From Verrucomicrobiota bacterium (GTDB lineage: Bacteria > Verrucomicrobiota > Verrucomicrobiia > Limisphaerales > UBA9464), in contig CANIZL010000004.1 in assembly GCA_947471985.1 (NCBI GenBank), positions 1 to 64,000 on the forward strand: DNA of 64,000 nt, in the 5' to 3' direction. The notes below the pieces were generated by a model. It was not told where the DNA came from. It saw nothing but the letters and a program-made list of their open reading frames with translations, and did not search any database. Of the stretch, positions 43,701-49,987 are shown in pieces. The position numbers and the translations under genes were made by a program. Positions within the stretch are counted from its first letter, which is position 1, and the number at the start of each line of letters is the position of its first letter.

Positions 43701-43824
43701 CCAACCGAACTTGCGACGTGTTGGAATTGGCGCCCCGGTTGGGGTGGGGCAGATTGACTCGTTCAAGACGGACTCAAGTATTCATTATAAATCTATTTTG
43801 GGCGATCCAACTCTAACCTTTTAA
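37777..43824 (+). CDS. Giant secreted multidomain protein: beta-helix-like, Ca-binding DxDxDG region, LamG-like, C-terminal C25/gingipain-like domain
   Basis: 2015 aa; signal peptide; right-handed helix-like repeats; DTDGDGASDWDEVREGTNPRS; C-terminal INLVVLIGHVPVP..AAVGRIDFARMP..VWGFHGGYGG..SAICIIYGSYFADW..SILGDPTLTF. Confidence 0.85.
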   Translation: MFALPYLRFLAGTVLIASAFSPLFAAKPEEGAPAVEAIESSNSEGETGLPSKLKKIREEITRTEHTEHSHREQFVRHFLDSNGAELVVTNTYTVLESGMHYQEDGQWKNTEATFEEFPSGFVARHGPHKAIIARRLGTQTVVDLLSAAGHRLQSAPHFLAYQDKNTGQQQSLARVRPVEGQLVNPNTILFEDAFDGILADVRVVYKLGGLECDVVLRQQLPDPTELGLDPLNTVFQVYTEFTDTEATVVNSVQRPRATKKPRTGGEKSGSISAPNTDETDTDDLLSFGDLHLPTGTSFPLGNSAGADLPNVRKAWTELDGRKFLIEQIDQHELVKGLTKALPEGAQNKARSPGQQNSKFPPPLQPAEPAETQAKSWQMRCNEIALVDSLRTPPGQEIVQFDQRPANPGYVVDWTLVTSTFDQFTFATGQTYFISGTVNFLPTNPTSGPLANVRFEPDVVIKYAQNTAASICLYPRTTVDCATEMYRPAHLVPVDDNTVGEIVSGSTGIVTGTYANPAIRIDGTGSGSPPATYGSPRLRWLRIKNAELGVQFILCEKPGVINSQFLNCNNAFRCNYTIGSSPAMDAFNCLIVGGANCFSQINSCTINASCLTLDITGSINSNPGASAAIWLGNSIVLNTAALPGNVSAPSPSGNFITPLSRSQIFDSTTTMTYCLSPLSSTIITGVEPPLFGDNDMDLRRELSIFKPKLLTGTLYNLPMIGPWNTAEDKYLYAPGYRYPVIDYIIQNATVPSGTLIIKPGTRIGFSGGPGLTLADGTSVKSWGTGPLRGSIPTIYKPGTTNVFIRDTSVGEQSAGFAGSTKSGTYFTLGGAATVDLRFTQLMGGTSQQTLADFQVAGGGRINSLSVRDCVAFKMGVTIYNYSAGQRQIINFKNNLLYQCSLTAMSGYVSTPYPLDLEFSNNLVSQGSVTLTWLAGTGSTWNIRDNVFSTVTTSATGIQSNGSLSDGNVPPVFTTAVRNNAYYSTTALPQLSPITLSTLTYTSGDGWPYYIYHRDLPNCGNPPVVTMSSLYKMGSRSISAAGLFHYTTGKVFDMIGGSRHGCYGVVNDKAGNSPGANPMTDPVDIGPYTYSNQTDYDNDFLADAIEDSNGNGTYEPTVELSDWTHTSTDDPFPQSDPLGDGAEIEFGLDPRAGNDTDGDGASDWDEVREGTNPRSNQLSPNYDPATPTRLSLWEFDEQPLPGGVWLPRGGLGLDPNPTIFVNSMASLSANQRVESYAGTAVYFPATLPGGGATQPLGIPLNYTIPSPVQTVALASLAHGSIQFTYSPDWLQSGGTGAPGAWCTLLDGGSATRIWRLSIDPTGTYVVFQTPFGSASRINFQATLPRNPGLNPVPSGGRAVWRLSLNYSSTSSSLEFIPSSSGDAFKLPVTTSGGIWPGEGLGVDAASVNTLVGLGAKLDVGTAINGAGQAVEPALGWIEDLEIFNCVFSNRIPGADGSKATPFANSWKDRFRRIWCAPDPTGVKVQFYRHWETSWPTTTAYVIERRPYGTANWTTLATNWRQNTYIDTTASLNTLYEYRCEPDIRTAYGVRGTYDPGYRVIVVVDKQLKQWDTNTTVAAAGSIGAFNVKLSAYLAQLSLKFGSANVTTTPIEAERMNDEDPNYVNPLINPTCFISDPNPSSANSIWRANCALVKQAIQAAIVPGKINLVVLIGHVPVPMAGNVTAGGHDETSGAKAADVWYGDSQAWDDSISTFDPYNAADPVTLHLFDSIPNTAPDYLRDIAKKVYANTANDGKWTNNVLPNQSDGSPGQLEAAVGRIDFARMPYHKRANESLRQSELRLTAAYLDKVLRYRNQQLTFSKGGYSFAGSASKYDPNSLYSSSSPLDTPANLGNVIVPESCLGALPAGQYVDLFNPIISSGKPARVWGFHGGYGGADSIQGYRQIPIQSWQLSREINDLARREPASAICIIYGSYFADWYPAPGGSNTYDLNQLMISGFMRSVLAAPNSGLVVMSLEGFQPNLRRVGIGAPVGVGQIDSFKTDSSIHYKSILGDPTLTF

Positions 43825-43826
43825 TT

Positions 43827-44498
43827 ATGAGAATTACGATGAAGTGTTGCTGCCTTCTTTTGTTTTCACTGCCATCCCGGGCCACGGATTTCGTCAACTT
43901 GGATTTTGACGATCCGAATCTGACAAATCTCGCTTTTTATAATACACCACCGTTCGGCGAGCGTCGACTTTACGGCCCGATTCTTGATTTGCTCAGAGGA
44001 TGGTCGGTTACAGAGGGAGGCAAGCCCTATTCGGGATTGATGGCCTATTCGGTGGCTCCTGATGGGGGGGGGGTATTTCCGAGCGTCCAAATGGCGCTTG
44101 CAGTGGGCACTTATACAATAGGAAAATATAATATCGAGTTTGCCTCAATCAGGCCTCCGCAGCGACCTGGATTGGAACCGCTCGACATGGTAATTTCCCA
44201 GGTCGGAACCGTGCCGGCAGATGCCTACTACTTGACCGGAATTGGTGGAACCTTTGCCGCAATCAACGGCAGCCCCCTGACGGTAACGCGTCCTTATGAT
44301 TTTTTGATACCCTTCTGGGATGTGCACGAGTACGCCGGCAAGGAAGTTACCTTAAGTTTCACTTTTCACGGTAATGGCAATTACGATCTGGCGGTACTGG
44401 ACATTGTCGGTTTTACCACTCCCGAGCCATCGACGTGGGCACTTCTGGCGGTCGGGACCCTGATACTGGGCGTTGGCTGTTTGCCCCGAAGACGATGA
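43827..44498 (+). CDS. PEP-CTERM sorting domain protein (copy 1)
   Basis: Signal peptide; C-terminal TTPEPSTWALLAVGTLILGVGCLPRRR. Confidence 0.93.
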   Translation: MRITMKCCCLLLFSLPSRATDFVNLDFDDPNLTNLAFYNTPPFGERRLYGPILDLLRGWSVTEGGKPYSGLMAYSVAPDGGGVFPSVQMALAVGTYTIGKYNIEFASIRPPQRPGLEPLDMVISQVGTVPADAYYLTGIGGTFAAINGSPLTVTRPYDFLIPFWDVHEYAGKEVTLSFTFHGNGNYDLAVLDIVGFTTPEPSTWALLAVGTLILGVGCLPRRR

Positions 44499-44584
44499 GG
44501 CACGGGGCGGGAACTGCCCCACGGGACTCTTATCCACCTGCGGATTTGAGTCCGTGAAGTTGCAGGAAATTGCCCATGTTGATG

Positions 44585-45310
44585 TCGGCAATACCTGATC
44601 GATGGGTGATTCGAGCGTGCATTCGGCTCGTACGTCGGTCTCCAAAGCGTCAGAGGACTGCCGCAGTCCAAAACCTGGCGGAATCCTCCCACACGTGAGA
44701 AGTCGCGAAAGCGTCTTGGACTGCGGTTGTCCCCTACCGCTTTGGAATGGGGCGTTAACAAACCCAACGCGCACCGAAACGTTCAACGCCAGTCCGCATG
44801 GAGAGCTCGACATCCGTCCGGCTCGTACGTCTGTCTCCAAAGCGTCAGCGGACTGCCGAAGTCCAAAACCTGGCGGAATCCCACCCGCCGCGAGAGAAGT
44901 CGCGAAAGCGTTTTGGACTGCGGTTGCCCCCTACCGCTTTGGAATGGGGCGTGAACAAACCCAACGCGCACCAAAACGTTCAACGCCGTTCCGCTGGGAG
45001 ATCTCGACGTCCGTTCGGCTCGTACGTCTGTCTCCAAAGCGTCAGAGGACTGCCGCTGTCCAAAACCTCGCGGTATTCCCCCGGCCGCGAGAGACGTCGC
45101 GAAGCGTTTTGGACTGCGGTTGTCTTCTACCGCTTTGGAATGGGGCGTGAACAAACCCAACGCGCACCGATACGTTCAACGCCGGTCAGCTGTGAAAGCT
45201 CTACGTCCATCCGGCTCGCACGTCTGTCTCCAAAGCGTCAGAGGACTGCCGCAGTCCAAAACCTCGCGGAATTCCCCCCGCCGCGAGAGACACCGCGAAG
45301 TTGTCAGACC
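44585..45310. repeat. Tandem array 1: four ~196-bp units with nested inverted repeats
   Basis: TCCAAAGCGTCAG at 44641, 44836, 45033, 45229 (195-197 bp spacing); each unit carries CCGCAGTCCAAAAC...TTGGACTGCGG and CGCTTTGGA...TCCAAAGCG. Confidence 0.93.
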
Positions 45311-45339
45311 CGGCTGGCACAACCAAAATTTGCCGCAGG

Positions 45340-45442
45340 TCGGGATTGGTGCTCCGGTTGGCGTGGGCCAGATCACTCGTTCAGGGTGCACCCAATTATT
45401 CTTTATAAATTCATTCTGAGCGATCCAACTTTGACCTTCTAA
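45340..45442 (+). pseudogene. Decayed copy of the C-terminal tail of the giant protein
   Basis: Encodes ...VGIGAPVGVGQI... and, after a frame change, ...ILSDPTLTF, matching the giant protein tail RVGIGAPVGVGQIDSFKTDSSIHYKSILGDPTLTF; followed by identical TAATTATGAG spacing to a PEP-CTERM gene. Confidence 0.85.
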
Positions 45443-45444
45443 TT

Positions 45445-46116
45445 ATGAGGTATACAAAGAAGACCTATTGCTTGCTTCTGCTGTCACTGCCAACCCTGGC
45501 CAAGGATTTTGTCAATTTGGATTTTGATGATCCTATTTTGACGAATATCGCCTACTATACCCCACCCCTAAACAGCGGACGGCGACTTTACGGCCCAGTC
45601 GAGGATTTGCTAAGAGGTTGGACGGTTACCGAGGGAGGCAAACCCTATTCGGGATTCATGGCCTATTCGGTCGGCCCCGATGGGGGCTTGGCTTTTCCAG
45701 GCCTCCAGATGGCACTAACGGTGGGCAATTATACCATCGGGAAATACAATATTGAGTTTAGGTCATTTAGACCCCCGGAGCGGCCGGGATTGGATCCGCT
45801 CAACATGACCATTTCGCAGATTGGAACTGTGCCGGCGGGCGCCTACTATTTGACTGGAGTCGGTCGAGGACTTGCTTCGATCAACGGCATCCCGCTGACA
45901 GAGACGCGTCCTTATGATTTTCTGCTACCCTTTTGGGATGTGCACGAATACGCTGGCAAAGAGGTCACCTTAAGTTTTGAATTTCACGGCGACGGCGAGG
46001 GCAGCGTAATGCCTCTTGATATTATCGGTTTTACTGCGCCCGAACCATCGACGTGGGCGCTGCTGGCGGTCGGGTCCTTGGTATTGGGCGTCGGCTGTTG
46101 GCCCCGAAGAAGATGA
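45445..46116 (+). CDS. PEP-CTERM sorting domain protein (copy 2, paralogue of 43827-44498)
   Basis: Same length (223 aa), high identity, C-terminal TAPEPSTWALLAVGSLVLGVGCWPRRR. Confidence 0.93.
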   Translation: MRYTKKTYCLLLLSLPTLAKDFVNLDFDDPILTNIAYYTPPLNSGRRLYGPVEDLLRGWTVTEGGKPYSGFMAYSVGPDGGLAFPGLQMALTVGNYTIGKYNIEFRSFRPPERPGLDPLNMTISQIGTVPAGAYYLTGVGRGLASINGIPLTETRPYDFLLPFWDVHEYAGKEVTLSFEFHGDGEGSVMPLDIIGFTAPEPSTWALLAVGSLVLGVGCWPRRR

Positions 46117-46119
46117 GAC

Positions 46120-46868
46120 GCGCAGAGACACCCAGCGGACTTAGGTCGGCAATACCTGATCGACGGGTGATTCGGGCGCGCATTCGGCTCGCACGGTTGC
46201 CGGCCAAAGCGTCAGAGGACTACCGCAGTCCAAACCCTGGCGAATTCCCCCCCCCGCCGCGGGAGAGGTCGCGAAGCGTCGTGGACTGCGGTTGTCTTCT
46301 ACCGCTTTGGAATGGGGCGCTAATAAACCCAACGCGCACCGATACGTTCAACGCCGGTCAGCTGTGAAAGCTCTACGTCCGTCCGGCTCGTACGTCTGTC
46401 TCCAAAGCGTCAGAGGACTGCCGCAGTCCAAAACCTGGCGGAATTCCCCCCCCGCCGCGTGAGAAGTCGCGAAAGCGTCTTGGACTGCGGTTGTCTTCTA
46501 CCGCTTTGGAGTGGGGCGCTAACAAGCCCAACGCGCACCGAAGCGTTCAACGCCGGTCCGCTGGGAAAGCTCGACGTCCGTCCGGCTCGTACGTCTGTCT
46601 CCAAAGCGTCAGAGGACTGCCGCAGTCCAAAACCTGGCGGAATCCCCCCGCCGCGTGAGAAGTCGCGAAGCGTCGTGGACTGCGGTTGTCCCCTACCGCT
46701 TTGGAATGGGGCGCTAACAAGCCCGACGCGCACCGAAACGTTCCACGCCGTTCCGATGGGAAAGCTCGACGTCCGTCCGGCTCGTACGTCTGTCTCCAAA
46801 GCGTCAGCGGACTGCCGCAGTCCAAAACCTGGCGGAATTCCCCCCACCGCGAGAAGTCGCGAAGGTGT
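46120..46868. repeat. Tandem array 2: four ~196-bp units, same family as array 1
   Basis: (TC)CAAAGCGTCAG at 46203, 46401, 46600, 46795 (195-199 bp spacing); same nested inverted repeats; ends at the same unit position (CGCGAAGGTGTCAG) as array 1 (CGCGAAGTTGTCAG). Confidence 0.93.
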
Positions 46869-46900
46869 CAGTCACCACTGGCAACTCGGCTTCACGCTTC

Positions 46901-47488
46901 TTAGCGGTAAGCGAAGTCCTTTGGATTGGGCACATGAAAGAATCCAAGGATCTGCTGGACGTTGGTGACGCAGATCTGGATGTGGTCGAGGGTTCGCAGT
47001 CCGGCAGTCTCGTAAAGTGGAATGCCCTCGATGAAAAAGGCGCGGATGGTGTCGAAGGAGGGATGGCCATCGTCCTTACGCATCCGGTGGAGAGTCTCGA
47101 AGACGGCATGATCGAGAAACCGGGCGTCCAAGTTCGGCCCTTTGTTCCTGGGAATATCCACACCCGCTGCCTTGCAGGTTTTGAGGTAGGTATCGTGAGC
47201 GGTGATGACCAACTCCAAGTGGGCTGCGTCGATCAGGTTAAGGCAATTGCCCATATTGATGACGGCACCGACAACGGCAGGATTGCCAATTTTTCCGGTT
47301 CGTCTTTGGGTCGCTTCGGCCCAAAGCTGTGCGCGTGAGGGGCTCTCTTCCCAAAAATAGACTCCAGGGCCCAGCCAGTGGTGCTTGTGAGACCCCGGAT
47401 CTGGCCGCAGAGAGCCGTCGACCAAACCGTTGGCGATGGATTGATCGCAACCGTGATACCCGAGTACCAAGGCGCGAGAAAGTGTCAT
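46901..47488 (-). CDS. ADP-ribosyltransferase-like (PARP/DUF3990-type fold) protein, candidate toxin
   Basis: MTLSRALVLGYHGCDQSIANGLVDGSLRPDPGSHKHHWLGPGVYFWEESPSRAQLWAEA; YHG and GPGVYFWE resemble the H and Y motifs of ART/PARP folds; LDHIQICV near C-terminus. Confidence 0.75.
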   Translation of the reverse strand: MTLSRALVLGYHGCDQSIANGLVDGSLRPDPGSHKHHWLGPGVYFWEESPSRAQLWAEATQRRTGKIGNPAVVGAVINMGNCLNLIDAAHLELVITAHDTYLKTCKAAGVDIPRNKGPNLDARFLDHAVFETLHRMRKDDGHPSFDTIRAFFIEGIPLYETAGLRTLDHIQICVTNVQQILGFFHVPNPKDFAYR

Positions 47489-47658
47489 CGAAACTCAGGC
47501 TTAAGCCGACCGTCGGCCTCGTGCATGCCGAGGGCGAGAATGAAGCGCAGGGCGCTTTTTTTGGTCCTTAGAATTCGTTTGGCCGTAGCACGGAGCCGCT
47601 GGACCTCTTGTTCAGGGGTCTTTACTTCGGATACCCGGCGATTTGTTACGGTAGCCAT
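47485..47658 (-). CDS. 57-aa small protein, candidate antitoxin/partner
   Basis: MATVTNRRVSEVKTPEQEVQRLRATAKRILRTKKSALRFILALGMHEADGRLKPEFR*; TGA overlaps ATG of the ART-like gene (ATGA); below the ORF-track cutoff. Confidence 0.75.
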   Translation of the reverse strand: MATVTNRRVSEVKTPEQEVQRLRATAKRILRTKKSALRFILALGMHEADGRLKPEFR

Positions 47659-47846
47659 CGCGCTCTATTCCAGACCGTGCACCAGGAGCCCGTCTTCTGG
47701 CAAATGCGTTCTTGGCGGGCCGAGTGGAGTGGCGCCGCGCAAGGTGCCCCCGCCCCAATGCAGTTTTTTGCTTCCGGGAATTGTCAACCCGCCCGGGTCG
47801 GACTAACCAGAGGCTTGGTCCGTGCTCCTCTGTCCGGACCAGCGGC

Positions 47847-47922
47847 GGACGGTTGGCGCAGCGGTTAGCGCAACTGCTTTACACGCAGTGGGTCGGGGGT
47901 TCAAATCCCTCACCGTCCACCA
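47847..47922 (+). tRNA. tRNA-Val (anticodon TAC), CCA encoded
   Basis: GGACGGT acceptor / ACCGTCC; anticodon stem ACTGC-TTTACAC-GCAGT; T arm GGGGGTTCAAATCCCTC; ACCA 3' end. Confidence 0.95.
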
Positions 47923-48004
47923 CTCCCTTTTCCCCCGCGACCACGCCGAAGGCCCTTAAGGCTCCACGGTGCACCGGGAGCCACACTTCCATTCCAACCG
48001 CACC

Positions 48005-49819
48005 TTACGGCGTTCCGCTCACCAGGGTCTTGCGGCGCCAGACCTTGTCCTTGTCGCAGACAAAGAGGTACTGCCGTCCCGGTCCGCCAAAGGCACAGCT
48101 CACCGGCGTCGTGTCCGCCCGGGGCTTCGCAATCACGCCGCCGAGACGGCCCGTCCAGTCGAACATCTGAATGCCCGCCGTCGATGTCACATAGGCGCGT
48201 CCATCGGCGTCCATCGTGGAGCCGTCGCCGGCGCTCTCCGTCTTGCCGGGAGGCACCACCAGGGTCATGTAACGTTCGCCGCCGAAAAGCGCGCCTTCTT
48301 CACCGATCAGGAACGTCCAGACGTTCGTGCCTTTGTATTCGGAAACGATCAGCTGCTTCTGATCCGCGCTCAGGGCGATGCCGTTCGGTGCCGTGATGCC
48401 GCCGGCCACCGGGCGGGGGCCACCAAGATTCCGCGCCGAGGTCGGCACCATGACCACCTGGCCGGCACCGGTATCGGTGAAATAAATTCGTCCATTCCGG
48501 GTCACCACAAGGTCGTTCGGCTTCACGTTCGAGGCGACGGTTTCCACTTCCTTGGTGACAGGATCGATCACCACGATGCGTTGCTTGAGGTCGCCCGGAC
48601 CGCCCTGGGTGGCTGCGTAAAGTTTGCCGTCCGCGCCCCATTTCATGCCGCTGATCTTCGGGCCGCCGGCGAGCCATTTTTCAGGCTGACCCTCGGGCGG
48701 CACCCGCCAGAGATCGGACTTGTTCAGGTCACTGAACCAGAGGTTGCCCTGGGCATCGCCCGCGGCACCATCCGTGAAACCGTAGCCTTCACCCACCAAT
48801 TGCCAGTCGCCCGGTTGCCCGCCGCCGGGCAGGACCTTGTTGAGCGCCTCGTCGCCGCGCCAGTTGTTGGTGCTCGGCGCGGGGGCAATCGTGGCCGGCC
48901 GCCAGAGCCAGCGCAGGGTGTCAGGCAGGATGGCCCCGCCGTGCTGCCCGCTGTGCGAGCCGTCGCCGAAGACGAACTTGAAATCGTACCCGGCAAACGC
49001 GAGGGCGCTGGCCATGGTCTGGTTCGCCAGCGGCCAGTCGCCGTGGACATTGTTCAGGTCGTTGCGACCGTCCTGCAAAAACACGCGGATGGGCTTGCGC
49101 TCGGTCTTGCGAATCAGCGCCGGATACACGTGCCCGCCGCGGATGTTCACGAAGCTGCCAATCTGGCTGAGCACGCGACCGAATTGATCCGGCCGTTCCC
49201 ACGCGGCCGTGAAGGCGCAGATGCCACCGCTGCTCATGCCGCACAACGCCCGTTGGGACGGATCGGTCGAAAGATTTAACGAGAACGTCTTGGTCACGAA
49301 CGGCAGCGCCTCTTCCAGGAGGAACTTCACATATTGGCTGCCCAGCGAATCATATTCGAAACTGCGATTGCTGCGATTCCCCCAGCCGCTGGCCGGCGGG
49401 GCATCCCCGCCGACGTGGCCGGGATTCAGAAATACCCCCACCGTCACGGGCATCTCGCCGGCCGCGATGAGATTGTCGAACACGATCGGCACCCGTTGCT
49501 GGCCCTTTTCGTCGACGTAGGCATGTCCATCCATGAACACCATGAGGGCGGCCGGCTTGGCGGGATCGTATTGGGCCGGGATGTAAATCCAGCCATCGCG
49601 GGCGGCGTCGCGGAAGACCACGGAATTGCTGAGCGCAAAACTCTGCACGCGGCCCTGCGGCACGCCGGCCTTGCGCGCGGTGGATTCCGCCGGGAGCGGA
49701 TACAACTCGGCCGAATGCACAGCCGGACCGACCAGCGACCAAGCCAATAGCATCGTCCCGGCGGCCCGGGCGACCGGAGACGACGACGCGTGGGCGGCGC
49801 GAAGAATACGGGGAATCAT
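48005..49819 (-). CDS. Secreted fusion: esterase (Fes/IroE/EsteraseD-like alpha/beta hydrolase) + SMP-30/gluconolactonase domain
   Basis: LCGMSSGGICAFTAAWERPDQFG nucleophile elbow, DGSHSGQHGG; C-terminal VEGYGFTDGAAGDAQGNLWFSDL...ITAPNGIALSADQKQLIVSEY. Confidence 0.9.
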   Translation of the reverse strand: MIPRILRAAHASSSPVARAAGTMLLAWSLVGPAVHSAELYPLPAESTARKAGVPQGRVQSFALSNSVVFRDAARDGWIYIPAQYDPAKPAALMVFMDGHAYVDEKGQQRVPIVFDNLIAAGEMPVTVGVFLNPGHVGGDAPPASGWGNRSNRSFEYDSLGSQYVKFLLEEALPFVTKTFSLNLSTDPSQRALCGMSSGGICAFTAAWERPDQFGRVLSQIGSFVNIRGGHVYPALIRKTERKPIRVFLQDGRNDLNNVHGDWPLANQTMASALAFAGYDFKFVFGDGSHSGQHGGAILPDTLRWLWRPATIAPAPSTNNWRGDEALNKVLPGGGQPGDWQLVGEGYGFTDGAAGDAQGNLWFSDLNKSDLWRVPPEGQPEKWLAGGPKISGMKWGADGKLYAATQGGPGDLKQRIVVIDPVTKEVETVASNVKPNDLVVTRNGRIYFTDTGAGQVVMVPTSARNLGGPRPVAGGITAPNGIALSADQKQLIVSEYKGTNVWTFLIGEEGALFGGERYMTLVVPPGKTESAGDGSTMDADGRAYVTSTAGIQMFDWTGRLGGVIAKPRADTTPVSCAFGGPGRQYLFVCDKDKVWRRKTLVSGTP

Positions 49820-49894
49820 ACCCCGTTGATGTCGCCGCCGATTGGTGGGCGTTCAACCCCAAAAACGGCTGGCGCGGTTTTTTCGCCCGATCCG

Positions 49895-49945
49895 CACCAT
49901 TCCCACCATTCCCACCATTCCCACCATTCCCACCATTCCCACCGT
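49895..49945 (+). repeat. 9-bp microsatellite (CACCATTCC) x5 plus partial
   Basis: Perfect tandem CACCATTCC units 49895-49939 in the divergent intergenic region. Confidence 0.95.
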
Positions 49946-49987
49946 GACGGACCGCGCGGTGTGGATTATGCGTCCGGTCCGATCCCC

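Noticed and set aside
44585-46868. Overlapping ORFs in the repeat arrays (for example 44602-45150, 44798-45442, 46459-46968, 46410-46847)
   Set aside because: Open in several frames and both strands because of the GC-rich repeat; translations mirror the repeat period and lack signals of real proteins.
44585-46868. CRISPR array
   Set aside because: Units are ~196 bp and wholly homologous with no short repeat plus unique spacer pattern, and no cas genes are in the window.
44585-46868. Integron-like attC cassette array
   Set aside because: No integron integrase visible, repeats are tandem without intervening cassettes, and no recognisable core-site pairs.
49790-49987. HHS-repeat N-terminal extension of the serine hydrolase ORF
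   Set aside because: A clear signal peptide starts at 49988; upstream frame spans the 9-bp microsatellite and looks noncoding.
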